Assembly (NCBI GenBank): GCA_964590955.1 | Contig: CAZPYT010000001.1 | Coordinates: 1-59,356 of the forward strand | DNA length: 59,356 nt | Direction: 5' to 3' | Source: CAZPYT01 sp964590955 | GTDB taxonomy: Bacteria > Patescibacteriota > WWE3 > UBA101185 > UBA10185 | In this document: positions 9,002 to 18,802 of the stretch, one piece after another | Layout of the letters: every line of letters starts with the position of its first letter | Numbering within the stretch: the stretch's first letter is position 1 | Program-made: the position numbers and the translations under genes | The notes under the pieces: model-generated | Database searches by the model: none | Seen by the model: only the letters and a program-made list of their open reading frames with translations | Told to the model about the DNA's origin: nothing

Positions 9002-9721
9002 ATGGACCTTTTACCAATCATCGGCTTTTCGTTGTTGAAGCTAGCAATCAACGGACTAATCGTTGTATGGCTTCAATACGACTGGAGGCACGGGGAATTT
9101 AGAGAAAAAGACTATGGCCTTTTTGTTGGATTAAGCCGGGTCGTCGATTTTGCAGGTTACTTCTTCATCGGCTATTTGATCTACATTTTCTGGGGGGATC
9201 CTCTTAGTTTTGTACTCGCAGTTTGGCTGCTTGTAAAATGGGCAACTAGCTACGCGGACAGGAAGAGGATGTACAGAATAATCAGCCAAAACATTGTCGT
9301 TGTGGATTGTCTGCTGGCAGTAATGGTTGCTTCGGTCTTTTTTGCGCAATATATGGGCAGATCGAATCTATTCGGGGTTTTATTGGCGCTTGCAGCCATT
9401 AACAAAATTTCGCTGATGTTCTATGGTGGCACAACTTACGCTTCCTTCGTCAATGTAGAGGAACAATACATTCCAATGGATCATCTAAAAATGATCATAT
9501 TGGCGAATATTGCCGGTGATGTTTTTCTACACGGGCTATGGATCGGCATTATTACAACATGGGCAATTGCACCATTAATTGTTTATACCGTGTGGTTTGT
9601 GTGCAAATACATCTTCGGATTGGGAATATCACGAAGAAAATCACACTGGCAGACATTCAAAAAGTATTACATCTGGGATATGCTGGGATTGGTACTTCTT
9701 GTCGCCTATACAGTTGCATAA
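9002..9721 (+). CDS. Orphan polytopic membrane protein (239 residues)
   Basis: No family is recognised. The protein has about seven or eight hydrophobic segments, starting near residues 5-24 and ending with a helix at 222-239, joined by short basic or aromatic loops (WRHGEFREKDYG, ADRKRMYRI, SRRKSHWQTFKKYY). No catalytic motif is evident. The ATG is set by AAAGGAG six bases upstream. It is monocistronic, with a TATAAT-led promoter and a strong intrinsic terminator at 9727. The line 9061-9120 has 28 G+C of 60 against 16 of 60 in a gyrA line (12001-12060). It is a member of the orphan-cassette set. Confidence 0.65.
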   Translation: MDLLPIIGFSLLKLAINGLIVVWLQYDWRHGEFREKDYGLFVGLSRVVDFAGYFFIGYLIYIFWGDPLSFVLAVWLLVKWATSYADRKRMYRIISQNIVVVDCLLAVMVASVFFAQYMGRSNLFGVLLALAAINKISLMFYGGTTYASFVNVEEQYIPMDHLKMIILANIAGDVFLHGLWIGIITTWAIAPLIVYTVWFVCKYIFGLGISRRKSHWQTFKKYYIWDMLGLVLLVAYTVA

Positions 9722-9726
9722 TTTAG

Positions 9727-9768
9727 AGCGCTGCAAACTTTTCAAAAGATTGCAGCGCTTTTCTTTTT
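9727..9768 (+). terminator. Intrinsic terminator of the orphan membrane gene
   Basis: A 10-base perfect stem (AGCGCTGCAA with TTGCAGCGCT) is followed by TTTCTTTTTG. It begins 5 bases after the stop codon and is a textbook Rho-independent terminator. Confidence 0.9.
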
Positions 9769-9820
9769 GTATAACAAGCCTTCTTGTATTTCCAACAAAA
9801 AAAGTGTTAAATTGGTACGT

Positions 9821-10762
9821 ATGAAAATATATATTGTAGGGCATACTCCCCCGGATCTTGATACGCTATCTTCAACAATTGCATATAAAGAATTCTTAGA
9901 TAAATCAAATAGGTATGAAAGAACTGAAGTCATCGCGGTCAACTCAGGAAAAACTAATAATGAAATGGAATACGTATTTGACAGGTTTGGTGTAAAAATT
10001 CCAAAAGATTTGTCTGAATACAAAATTGAATCTGATGACGCTTTTATTCTGGTGGATCACAACGAAGAAAGCCAAAGACACCCAAGCGTAAAAGCCGAAC
10101 AAATTATAGAAATTGTAGATCACCACAAAATTAATATAAATTTTACATCACCGATAAGATTAGACGTAAAACCTCTTGGATCAACAAGCACAATTATCTA
10201 TGAACACTTTGAAATGTATGGAATAAAACCATCAACATCTACGGCAGGACTCATGCTCGCGTCTATTTTATCTGACACTCAGGGGTTAAAATCCTCAACA
10301 ACAACCGGAATGGATTCCATCTATGCAAAAAAGCTGGCAAAACTAATAAATGTAGATCTCGATAGGTTTATTTTTGACCTTTTTAAAGCGAAATCGGACA
10401 TTTCAAAACTAACACCGTATGAAATTGTAACAAAAGATTATAAAATCTTTGAGTTTGGAAATAAAACAGTCTTTATAAATCAAGTAGAGACCGTTGAGCC
10501 TGAACTTGTTATATCAAAAAAGGCCGAGCTGATTAATGAAATGTCTATTGTTAAATCTAAAATGAATGTGGAACAAGCCTATTGTGCTATCACAGACATA
10601 CTAAAAATCAACTCACAAGTTATTTATTCCACAAATGAAGAAAAAAAGATTGTAGAAAAAGCATTTATGACTGAGGGAAAAGATAATGTTGCGGACATTG
10701 GTCCAAAAATGAGCAGGAAAAAGGATATAGCACCACCTATAGAATCTGCCATTATCGGGTAA
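9821..10762 (+). CDS. ppaC: Manganese-dependent inorganic pyrophosphatase (family II, DHH)
   Basis: It hydrolyses pyrophosphate in the cytoplasm and drives biosynthetic reactions forward. Family II signatures are all present: GHTPPDLDT near the N-terminus, DHNE, the DHH motif in IVDHHKIN, the linker GSTSTIIYEHF, LSDTQGLKSSTTT, and the C-terminal substrate-binding SRKKDIAPP. The length is 313 residues, about normal for the family. ATG 9821 places GHTPPD near residue 7, as expected; the 54 bases before it in frame include the preceding terminator and are not coding. Confidence 0.92.
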   Translation: MKIYIVGHTPPDLDTLSSTIAYKEFLDKSNRYERTEVIAVNSGKTNNEMEYVFDRFGVKIPKDLSEYKIESDDAFILVDHNEESQRHPSVKAEQIIEIVDHHKININFTSPIRLDVKPLGSTSTIIYEHFEMYGIKPSTSTAGLMLASILSDTQGLKSSTTTGMDSIYAKKLAKLINVDLDRFIFDLFKAKSDISKLTPYEIVTKDYKIFEFGNKTVFINQVETVEPELVISKKAELINEMSIVKSKMNVEQAYCAITDILKINSQVIYSTNEEKKIVEKAFMTEGKDNVADIGPKMSRKKDIAPPIESAIIG

Positions 10763-10815
10763 ATCAAGCTTTTATTATGTAATCAAAATTGGTAAAATCT
10801 ACAGACGGGTAATTT

Positions 10816-13431
10816 ATGGCAAAAAAAAGTACTAAACAAGAGAATAACGAAATTTCAGAAAATCGGGATATTGTACCTGTAAACCCCAATCAAACAATAG
10901 ATATTACTGATCAGATGCAAAAAGCATACTTGGATTATGCCATGAGCGTCATTATATCGCGGGCATTACCCGACGTAAGAGACGGGCTAAAACCGGTTCA
11001 TAGAAGAATTATCTTTGATATGCAAGAGCAAAACATGTCGGCATCAGGCAAATTTTACAAATGCGCCGCAGTTGTAGGAGATGTTATGAAGAAGTATCAC
11101 CCTCATGGTGATGTTGCAATCTACGATTCATTGGTAAGAATGGGTCAGGAGTGGTCTTTGAGATACCCGCTAATTATTCCTCAAGGTAACTTTGGAAGTA
11201 TTGACGGAGACGTTCCTGCAGCAATGAGATATACCGAATGTAAAATGGAAAAAATAACTGAAGAATTATACAGAGATATTGATAGTGACACAGTAGATTT
11301 CGAAATTAACGACTTGCAAAATGATGAACCAGTCTACCTACCCTCACTACTGCCGAATCTTTTATTAAACGGGTCTTCCGGTATTGCGGTTGGTATGGCA
11401 ACAAATATCCCCCCGCATAATCTTAACGAAGTAATTGATGGAATAAATTACATGATTGCAAATTCCACCAAAATTGACGATGGACAAGGCGAGATCGACA
11501 TTGAAGTAATCAACCAAACTCAAAAATTAAAAGTGACAAAAACAGATTTTGCGTCATCATCTACAGCAAATGAACTAATAAAATACATTCAAGGGCCTGA
11601 TTTTCCTACAGGCGGAATAATTTACGATCAAAAAGAAATTATAAACATGTATGCGACAGGCAAGGGTAGGGTAGTGACCAGAGCAAAAATGAATATTGAA
11701 GAGCAAAAAAATGGCAAAACAAAAATAATAGTTTCAGAAATTCCTTATCAGGTACAAAAATCAACATTAATATCAAAAATTGCAGAACTGGTAAAAACCA
11801 AAAAAATTGATGGAATTGTAGATTTACGCGATGAATCCAGCAGAAATGAAATAAGGATTTCAATTGAACTTAAAAAAGGCGTCATTCCAAAGAAAATTCA
11901 AAATAGTTTATACAAATACACACCTCTTCAAAACACCTTCAACACAAATATGGTGGCGCTTTTAAATAATGAACCCAAATTAATGACACTGAAAGTAATT
12001 CTTGAAGAATTTATAAAACACAGACAACAAGTAATAGTGAGAAGAACTATATTTTTACTGAAAAAAGCTAAACTTAGAGAACATATATTACTCGGACTTA
12101 AGATTGCGCTTGATAACCTGGACGAAGTAATTAAATTAATAAGAAGCTCCAAAGATGCTGACGCCGCTAAAGAAGGGTTGATGAAAAAATTCGGCTTATC
12201 AGACTTGCAGGCTCAAGCGATTTTGGATATGCAGCTTAGAAGATTAGCCGCGTTGGAAAGACAAAAGATAGAAGATGAGCTCAAAGAAATTATTAAAACG
12301 ATTGCCGATTATGAAGATCTGCTGGTTTCTCCCCAAAGAATTATCGACACAGTTAAAGCAGAATTGGCTGAAGTAAAAGAAAAGTTTGGAGATGAAAGAA
12401 GGACACAGGTTATTAAGGGAAAAGTGGGAGAAATCAGTGACGAGGATTTGGTAGTAAATGAAGAATGTATTATTACAATATCCGACAGTGGTTATATAAA
12501 ACGACTTAAAGAAAATGTCTATAAGACTCAGGGCAGGGGAGGAACTGGAATTTCAGGGGGTGATTTGAAAGAAGAAGATCAGGTTGCAGCAATTAAAACA
12601 TGTAATTCACACGATTGGGCGCTATTTTTCACTAATTCAGGAAAAGTTTACAAGCTTAGAATCTGGGAAATACCTGAATCATCAAGAAAATCTAAAGGAA
12701 CACCAATTGTGAACTTTTTAAGTATGAACTCTACAGAAAAAGTAGAAGCTTTTGTAACATTGACACCTGAGGATATGGATTCTAAAGAAGGTTATGTGTT
12801 TTTCGCTACAAAAGAGGGCCGTGTTAAAAAAACCGATTTAGAACAATATAGACATATAAGATCATCGGGGATACAGGCTATTAACCTCACAGACGGGGAT
12901 ACACTGACTTTTGCTGAAATAACTACAGGAAATGACGATATTTTACTGACCACAGCAGAAGGACAATCAATCAGATTCAAAGAAGACACCGTAAGACCAA
13001 TGGGAAGAACAGCCAGCGGCGTTTCCGGTATTAAAATAAAGAATGAGAATGACCATGTTGTGGGAGCTATTGTAATTCCAAATGGAGATGAAACTTTATT
13101 ACTCACAGTTGTCTCCGAAAAGGGATACGGTAAAAAAACATTATTAAGTGAATATAAAGAGCAAAATAGAGGAGGCTCAGGCATACTTACTTATAAAACA
13201 GGTGATAAAACCGGCAGATTGGTGACCGCAATGGCACTAAACGATACTGTTAATGCAGATTTATTAATAGCAACAGAAAGCAGCATGGTAATAAGAGTAG
13301 ACACTAAGCAAATACCTCTTTTAGGCAGAGCCACATTAGGAGTAAGACTTATTAAACTTAGAGAAGATGATCGCGTTATATCAGTAGCAAAAATTGATGA
13401 GGTAGATGAAGAACCGCAGGCAAGTAATTAG
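10816..13431 (+). CDS. gyrA: DNA gyrase subunit A
   Basis: This is the DNA-cleaving subunit of gyrase. The breakage-reunion domain carries SRALPDVRDGLKPVHRRI and the active-site Tyr in AAMRYTECKMEKI. The C-terminal beta-pinwheel holds a GyrA-box-like QGRGGTG (about residue 571) and a second QNRGGSG, which supports gyrase rather than topoisomerase IV. The length of 871 is normal. The RNase HII gene follows immediately. Confidence 0.95.
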   Translation: MAKKSTKQENNEISENRDIVPVNPNQTIDITDQMQKAYLDYAMSVIISRALPDVRDGLKPVHRRIIFDMQEQNMSASGKFYKCAAVVGDVMKKYHPHGDVAIYDSLVRMGQEWSLRYPLIIPQGNFGSIDGDVPAAMRYTECKMEKITEELYRDIDSDTVDFEINDLQNDEPVYLPSLLPNLLLNGSSGIAVGMATNIPPHNLNEVIDGINYMIANSTKIDDGQGEIDIEVINQTQKLKVTKTDFASSSTANELIKYIQGPDFPTGGIIYDQKEIINMYATGKGRVVTRAKMNIEEQKNGKTKIIVSEIPYQVQKSTLISKIAELVKTKKIDGIVDLRDESSRNEIRISIELKKGVIPKKIQNSLYKYTPLQNTFNTNMVALLNNEPKLMTLKVILEEFIKHRQQVIVRRTIFLLKKAKLREHILLGLKIALDNLDEVIKLIRSSKDADAAKEGLMKKFGLSDLQAQAILDMQLRRLAALERQKIEDELKEIIKTIADYEDLLVSPQRIIDTVKAELAEVKEKFGDERRTQVIKGKVGEISDEDLVVNEECIITISDSGYIKRLKENVYKTQGRGGTGISGGDLKEEDQVAAIKTCNSHDWALFFTNSGKVYKLRIWEIPESSRKSKGTPIVNFLSMNSTEKVEAFVTLTPEDMDSKEGYVFFATKEGRVKKTDLEQYRHIRSSGIQAINLTDGDTLTFAEITTGNDDILLTTAEGQSIRFKEDTVRPMGRTASGVSGIKIKNENDHVVGAIVIPNGDETLLLTVVSEKGYGKKTLLSEYKEQNRGGSGILTYKTGDKTGRLVTAMALNDTVNADLLIATESSMVIRVDTKQIPLLGRATLGVRLIKLREDDRVISVAKIDEVDEEPQASN

Positions 13432-13446
13432 TTGCTCGCTTATAAA

Positions 13447-14115
13447 ATGCCCCTTCATGAACTAACAAAATACGAAATCAATGCTTGGAAAAGCGGAGTT
13501 GAATATATAGCAGGAGTAGACGAAGTTGGTAGGGGTGCACTTGCAGGACCTATGGTAGTTTCTGCTGTTATTCTGAATAAAAAACACATAATTGAACAAG
13601 ATTTTAGTCTTAGAACACTGACTAAAGAATATGAGCTGTATGAAAAGATTAACGACTCTAAAAAAGTAAGCGACAAGGTTAGGCGTATAATCAGCTCTTT
13701 TCTGCATACTGAGTTAATAGATTACTCACTGGTGGAAGTGCCGCACTCTGACATTGACAAGCTTGGTATATCAACCTGTACAGAGCGTGCATTTCATTCA
13801 GCGATTAATTCCCTAAAAATAAGACCAAGCCACATATTTACCGATTCATTCGAAATAAAAATGCTAGCTAAAGAGTCCCAGACAAATCTTGTAAGAGGGG
13901 ATAGTTTGAGTATTTCTATTGCGGCTGCATCGATAATTGCGAAAGTGTATAGAGACGACTTAATGATTAAACTACACGATAACAACAGTAACTACCAAGT
14001 TTATGGATTTGATAAACATAAAGGATACGGAACGCTTGCACACAGAAGAGCAATTAAAGAACACGGATTATCTGATATCCACAGGAAAAGCTATAGCATA
14101 AATCTAAATATTTGA
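13447..14115 (+). CDS. rnhB: Ribonuclease HII
   Basis: It removes RNA from RNA-DNA hybrids, including single ribonucleotides in DNA. Visible are the catalytic GVDEVGRGALAGPMV block, NDSKKVS, AAASIIAKVYRD, and the C-terminal KHKGYGTLAHRRAI. Length is about 222. ATG 13447 is chosen; a TTG at 13432 lies directly after the gyrA stop without a ribosome site. The tight spacing implies co-transcription with gyrA. Confidence 0.93.
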   Translation: MPLHELTKYEINAWKSGVEYIAGVDEVGRGALAGPMVVSAVILNKKHIIEQDFSLRTLTKEYELYEKINDSKKVSDKVRRIISSFLHTELIDYSLVEVPHSDIDKLGISTCTERAFHSAINSLKIRPSHIFTDSFEIKMLAKESQTNLVRGDSLSISIAAASIIAKVYRDDLMIKLHDNNSNYQVYGFDKHKGYGTLAHRRAIKEHGLSDIHRKSYSINLNI

Positions 14116-14155
14116 ATAAAGTAGTTCTGCCGCAGCATGCGAGGTTAAGAAATTT

Positions 14156-14188
14156 AAGCTCCCTCTTAAGTTTTAAAAAGGGAGCTTT
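14156..14188. terminator. Hairpin between converging genes
   Basis: AAGCTCCC pairs with GGGAGCTT, with A-rich and T-rich flanks. It separates the rightward rnhB gene from the leftward zinc-ribbon gene and may terminate both transcripts. Confidence 0.6.
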
Positions 14189-14202
14189 GGACACAAACAA
14201 AG

Positions 14203-14535
14203 TCAAACGGCCACAGAAAATGGTCTTTCTGTTTCATTTGCCCGATGAGATTTCATTCTCGTATTAAGTTTATTTGCCTCATCTACATCCATGTATTGCA
14301 GCGAGCCACAGCATGCACGGCCACCATAATATTTATGGCATATACAATTGGTGCACGTTTGCATAAGACTTCGTGGTTTATAGCCACATCTATTACAAAT
14401 CAACACCTGCTTTATTTTCTTAAGTTTCTTTTTTTTTCCTATACAGCCCGGGGCATTACACAAGCCATTAGCTGTATTTTCTGCTCGTATTACTTCGCAG
14501 TGTTCGCATTTGAAAGCATTTTTTGTTACAGACAT
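14203..14535 (-). CDS. Small Cys-rich zinc-ribbon protein, copy 1
   Basis: Unrecognised family. The 110 residues contain a CEHC pair, then CNAPGC, a basic stretch KKKKLKKIK, a CNRC pair and further Cys in TCTNCICHKYY and ACCG, so several zinc sites are likely. The start is set by AAGGAG six bases upstream, with an extended -10 (TGC then TAAAAT) about 40 bases further up. It shares its layout with the protein at 14746-15069: CExC near the N-terminus, LKK, CxxCG, a second Cys cluster, then DEAN or DDAN near the C-terminus. A line sampled at 14281-14340 has 28 G+C of 60. Confidence 0.65.
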   Translation of the reverse strand: MSVTKNAFKCEHCEVIRAENTANGLCNAPGCIGKKKKLKKIKQVLICNRCGYKPRSLMQTCTNCICHKYYGGRACCGSLQYMDVDEANKLNTRMKSHRANETERPFSVAV

Positions 14536-14708
14536 GTCATTCTCCTTTTTGATTGATAGTATTTTGTAGTCATTTTAGCATTTTTGGCGTGATATATAAA
14601 ATATCAGTTCATGTTATCTACTAAACAATACTTTGAAAAAATAGTTTCATTTGTCAAAAAACATAAAAGAAATTATGGAATTTACATCTAGTCATGTCAG
14701 AAAGGAAA

Positions 14709-14737
14709 ACTCCCACTCAATTAAATTGACTGGGAGT
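14709..14737 (-). terminator. Intrinsic terminator of zinc-ribbon copy 2
   Basis: ACTCCCA pairs with TGGGAGT, and an inner TCAAT-ATTGA stem extends it past one mismatch. TTTTCC follows on the minus strand. It lies 8 bases past the stop of the gene at 14746. Confidence 0.8.
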
Positions 14738-14745
14738 ATTAAAAC

Positions 14746-15069
14746 CTAGGTCGCATATACGACAACGGCTGTTCGCCTGTGCTTCTTTTGCTTATATAGG
14801 CGGTTTGCATCATCCTCCGGAATATATTCGCAACGTCCATTACATGCACCCGTTGTTTGATAAACCTGTGGGCATAAACAAGATGAAGAACAACTTGCCG
14901 GTCTATGACCGCATTGAGTACACTGCAAGATATAGGTAACCTTCTTCAACTTCGATTTCTTCCTTCTGGATCCTGAAGTATAACATTTTGGAGTAGGGCA
15001 CATGCCATCACCAGGTTCTCCTACCTCAAGTCCACAAGTCTCACACTTATAGCTAATTTTTGTATACAT
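14746..15069 (-). CDS. Small Cys-rich zinc-ribbon protein, copy 2
   Basis: This is a paralogue of the protein at 14203-14535, at 107 residues. It has KCETCG, CPTPKC, a basic RRKKSKLKK stretch, CTQCG, a Cys-rich SCSSSCLCP and GACNGRCEY, ending in a basic tail. The regular Cys pairs suggest two or more zinc ribbons for nucleic-acid or protein binding; the function is unknown. AAGGAG lies 11 bases and GAGGA directly upstream of the ATG. It has its own promoter-like TATATT and its own terminator, so the two paralogues are separate transcription units rather than an operon. Confidence 0.65.
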   Translation of the reverse strand: MYTKISYKCETCGLEVGEPGDGMCPTPKCYTSGSRRKKSKLKKVTYILQCTQCGHRPASCSSSCLCPQVYQTTGACNGRCEYIPEDDANRLYKQKKHRRTAVVVYAT

Positions 15070-15222
15070 TCCTCACTGTCTCCTTAGAATTATTGGTTTT
15101 TGCTCAATATACCACATTAATTTATGATTGTTAATCTATCAATACATCTTTCTAAAAACCACAAACTGATATGTATGGAAAAAGTAAATATTTTAGTTAA
15201 GCTTATAACCAGCTGCCAATGC

Positions 15223-17361
15223 TCAATCTGCAATACTAATGACACCCATAATTGAGTTTTTCTGATCTGTCCACTCATATGTGTATTTGGGCATACGCTC
15301 ATCAAGCCTAAACCGATTTATATTTTCGGCAAGATCATGAATATAAGAATCAAACTGTTCGTTTTTAGTCATAATAAACCACTGAACATGATTATCTTTG
15401 ATGACATTAGCCAATTCACCGGATTGAATAGCATCGTATGTATATGGTGAATCAAAATAGGGAGAGCGAATATTGTATTTAAAAATTTTATCATCTTGTT
15501 TATAACCATACAGAACGCGTGCAAGATCAAGATATCTGTTTGAAGTATGTAGCACTAAAATTCCATCATCTTTTAATAAAGAAAAATATAAATCCAAAGC
15601 TTCTTTTGTTAACAAATGAACCGGTATTGAATCTCCAAGAAATGCATCAACAATGAGAACGTCATATTGTTTTGTGTATCCGGAGGATGCTTGTGATTCC
15701 ATAGTCTTTCTTGCATCACCGAGAAACACATCAGTCTTGCTGCGACAATTCAACAAATAAGGGAAATATAACTCAGCCTGCTGAATAACATCACGATCAA
15801 TCTCATAATAAACTATAGAAGAAAAGTCCTTACAGTAACTTGATAACTGACCTGTACCCAAACCGACTACGCCTACAGAAGGTTTTTCATCTTGATAATA
15901 GGTTATTCCCAAATAAGGACCGCTGCCTTCACCGTAATAAGACATTATTTTGTATGTATAATCGCTATCAAGATAAGAAAATCCATGGATAATGCCATTA
16001 TGCTCTAAAACACTTACATCCAAACCAAATACTTTTGAATTATATATCCTTGTCATCCCGTAAAAATTGCGCATTTGGCTGTCAGAAAGTAAATTATCAA
16101 AGGCAATTTTTGAAAAAGGCCATAGTACAGTTATAAAAACAACAAAATAATACAAAACCTTCTTCAATTTGTACAATTTTGGACTTTTTATAACATTAAA
16201 ATTTGGCTTTAGATACCAAGCTATTAAGATGGCCACTGATGACAGAAAAAGGGGATATTCCCAAAAGCCATAAAAAAACAGCGGGGGAATAACACTGGCG
16301 ATTATCCCACCCAAAACACCGCCAAAAGAGGTAGTTAAATAAAACAAAGGCATTTGCTCATGATATTTACCTTGAGGACGAATATCATATAGATATTTAT
16401 GCAGGATTATTAGAACAATTTGCAGGAATATAAGTAGACTGATTATATGCGCAAAAGTAATCGAGGACAAAAAAGATAAAAGTGATATTGGTAGGGCAAA
16501 CAAGTAATAAAGAAAATACAATCTTCTCATATTAATTGACTTACCCGAAAAGCTTACAATAAATGAAATCAAATATATCAATAGGGGAATCATCCATAAA
16601 AGAGGCAAGGATGCGACAGTATACGTAACTTTATTAGTAACAACAACCAATGAAAATACTCCCATCATGGATAAAACTAGCCACTTGAGCTGTAGTTTGA
16701 AGGGAATTTTCTCCGCTACTTGAGACTTTTTTTCATTATCTCTTTTTTTGGCAAGCAGCACTAAACTAAGCAATACAATATAAACTAATACTAAGATTCT
16801 CCATAAGATCATCTGAGTAGTCAGCCCAAGAAAAGTCTCAAACAAAATAGGGTAGAGAATAACCGCAAAAAGAGAACCGATATTTGATAAGGAATACAAC
16901 CAATAAGGCATTTCTACCACTGCATGAGTTTCAAATAACCATATTTGCAACAGCATAGATGTAGATGAAAGCAAAATAAACGGCGGACCTATAGTCGAGA
17001 ACAGCATCCATAGGAGCGTCATCATCGGGTTAGGGAAAAATGCTGCAACCTTAAAAATGATCTGCGAAAAAACATCAAGTTTTAATACAAACAATATTAC
17101 AAACAGTGCAAATAATATGTGTACAATGTTAGCCTGTTTTTTATCCATTTTTAGGAGTTTATATGCGTATAAATATCCCAAAAACAATGCAATTTGAAAA
17201 AAGAGCATAACAGTTAACCAAATCGAAAAAGAACCGCCATAAATTGGTAAAAGTAATTTACCCATCAGTGGTTGGACAAAAAAAAGCAAAAAAGAGCTTA
17301 AAAGTGTTATCAGTATAAATATTGTCTTAATATTTTTAAAATAAAGGCTGGTTTTTTTCAT
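15223..17361 (-). CDS. Membrane protein with a spermidine-synthase-like domain
   Basis: Residues about 10-440 form some 13 hydrophobic segments. The C-terminal part (about 470-690) is a Rossmann methyltransferase or spermidine-synthase-like fold with VGLGTGQLSSYC, YYEIDRDVI and VDAFLGDSIPVHLL. Fused proteins of this kind are known in many bacteria as membrane spermidine-synthase-like proteins; the substrate is not established. Start 17361 follows a GGGG-rich site; in-frame codons further upstream overlap the Xer gene too far. The gene overlaps the Xer stop by 26 bases. No polyamine pathway genes lie nearby. Confidence 0.75.
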   Translation of the reverse strand: MKKTSLYFKNIKTIFILITLLSSFLLFFVQPLMGKLLLPIYGGSFSIWLTVMLFFQIALFLGYLYAYKLLKMDKKQANIVHILFALFVILFVLKLDVFSQIIFKVAAFFPNPMMTLLWMLFSTIGPPFILLSSTSMLLQIWLFETHAVVEMPYWLYSLSNIGSLFAVILYPILFETFLGLTTQMILWRILVLVYIVLLSLVLLAKKRDNEKKSQVAEKIPFKLQLKWLVLSMMGVFSLVVVTNKVTYTVASLPLLWMIPLLIYLISFIVSFSGKSINMRRLYFLYYLFALPISLLSFLSSITFAHIISLLIFLQIVLIILHKYLYDIRPQGKYHEQMPLFYLTTSFGGVLGGIIASVIPPLFFYGFWEYPLFLSSVAILIAWYLKPNFNVIKSPKLYKLKKVLYYFVVFITVLWPFSKIAFDNLLSDSQMRNFYGMTRIYNSKVFGLDVSVLEHNGIIHGFSYLDSDYTYKIMSYYGEGSGPYLGITYYQDEKPSVGVVGLGTGQLSSYCKDFSSIVYYEIDRDVIQQAELYFPYLLNCRSKTDVFLGDARKTMESQASSGYTKQYDVLIVDAFLGDSIPVHLLTKEALDLYFSLLKDDGILVLHTSNRYLDLARVLYGYKQDDKIFKYNIRSPYFDSPYTYDAIQSGELANVIKDNHVQWFIMTKNEQFDSYIHDLAENINRFRLDERMPKYTYEWTDQKNSIMGVISIAD

Positions 17362-18457
17362 CGTTATCCCCGGTAGTTTCATCGGCAGCATATATATTAT
17401 CAATTGATGAAATTTGTTCAATGTCTTCTTTTTGCATATCCTGCTGCACAATTTTTGGAACTTCATAAACTTCAGGCTCTCCGAGATCATCCGTATCAAC
17501 ATTTTTATGATACTTTTTGTGAGTGTCTTTTAGCTGCTTATTTGTGACATGCGTATAAATTTGGGTTGTAGAAACATTGGAATGTCCTAATAATTCTTGT
17601 ACTGACCTTAGATCAGCGCCTTCCTTTAAAAGTCCTGTTGCAAAAGTATGACGAAGTGTATGTGGTGTTGCATCGACGGCTATACCGGCACGGTTTGTAT
17701 ATTTTTTCAATAAACGTTGTATACTTCTGGGAGTGATGCGTAAAGACTCGCCCTCAAAGTCATTCTCTTTCATTTTTCTGCCGGCATACCTAATAAATAG
17801 TGGCTTGAAACTGTCACGTCTTGTCGCTAAATATCTTGAAAGCCACTTTTTGGCAGACTCACTTAAATATACAGTGCGCACTTTTCTCCCTTTACCTACA
17901 ACTGTAAACTCTCCTGACTTTAAATTTACAGCATCGACATTTAGCGCGACAAGCTCTGAAACTCGCAGACCCGTACTAAAGAAAGTTTCAAGAATTGTCC
18001 TATCGCGCAGACCTGACATTCTATTTAGATTCTGAACTTCAAATAAACGTGCCAATTGTTCATCTGTCAGCACTTTTGGCACTCTGTCAGTAACTTTTCC
18101 AAGTGTTATTTGTTCAGGAGGAATAATTTCAAGTTCTTCTTCTACAACTAAATATTTTAAAAACGCCCTAAGCGCAACCAAAAATGTCTGTTGGGTAGAC
18201 TTTTTAAACTCTTTATGAGATTTAGAACTTAGTCTGCGGTTTAAAAATACTCTATATTTTTTTATTAATTCTGAATTTATGTCGCGCAAAATAATCTTAT
18301 CTTTTGATAAATGATCTTTTGTCCACTCCTCAAAATCTTTCAAATAAAAATCGTACATCTTGATTGAACTCTGTGACAAATTTTTTTCTATCTCACAATG
18401 TTCAAGATACTGTATGATCACCTCGTCAAGGTATGAATCTAATGATACTTTACTCAT
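17336..18457 (-). CDS. xerC: Tyrosine recombinase of the XerC/XerD type
   Basis: It resolves chromosome dimers at dif, or moves integrative DNA. An N-terminal SAM-like core-binding domain (about 1-105) is followed by the catalytic domain with Arg in STGLRVSEL, Lys in GKGRKVR, HTLRHTFAT and LGHSNVSTTQIY with the Tyr nucleophile. About 50 acidic C-terminal residues extend past the normal end. It is the only Xer-type gene in this window, and a candidate dif site lies 318 bases upstream of its start. Confidence 0.9.
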   Translation of the reverse strand: MSKVSLDSYLDEVIIQYLEHCEIEKNLSQSSIKMYDFYLKDFEEWTKDHLSKDKIILRDINSELIKKYRVFLNRRLSSKSHKEFKKSTQQTFLVALRAFLKYLVVEEELEIIPPEQITLGKVTDRVPKVLTDEQLARLFEVQNLNRMSGLRDRTILETFFSTGLRVSELVALNVDAVNLKSGEFTVVGKGRKVRTVYLSESAKKWLSRYLATRRDSFKPLFIRYAGRKMKENDFEGESLRITPRSIQRLLKKYTNRAGIAVDATPHTLRHTFATGLLKEGADLRSVQELLGHSNVSTTQIYTHVTNKQLKDTHKKYHKNVDTDDLGEPEVYEVPKIVQQDMQKEDIEQISSIDNIYAADETTGDNDEKNQPLF

Positions 18458-18774
18458 AAAATTATAAAAAACAGCTTAGAGAGCATTCTGGGACCTTGTA
18501 ACTGTTTTAAACTATAGCTGCAACATAATTATACACATTCTACCAAATAATACCTAAAAAATTACATTTTCAGCTAATGTACTGTTCGGGAATAGCTAGG
18601 GAATTGCGGGAGGGTTGAAAACCAAAATTAGTTCAAAAAGAGATATAAATAAAATGAAATAGAGTATATAAAAAAATATAAAAAGTTTTGGTACAGATAT
18701 TTAATAAAACATAAGTATGTAATTAAAGAGTATTACAGAAAGAAAGGGAAGCGATGAAAAACGATATATAGGAG

Positions 18775-18802
18775 ACGTCGTATAATGTATGTTTAACGAC
18801 CT
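18775..18802 (-). other. Candidate dif (Xer recombination) site
   Basis: Two 11-base arms surround a 6-base centre, the exact layout of Xer sites. On the plus strand the arms are ACGTCGTATAA and TTTAACGACCT around TGTATG, and 8 of 11 positions are inverted-symmetric. Read on the minus strand the second arm begins TTAT, as XerD arms do. The left arm and centre resemble E. coli dif (CG-ATAA, TGTAT). It lies close to the xer gene, as in single-Xer systems. Confidence 0.45.

Noticed and set aside
12792..13184. Minus-strand frame of 130 codons inside gyrA
   Set aside because: It is the shadow of the conserved gyrA C-terminal domain; its composition is unlike that of the real genes here.
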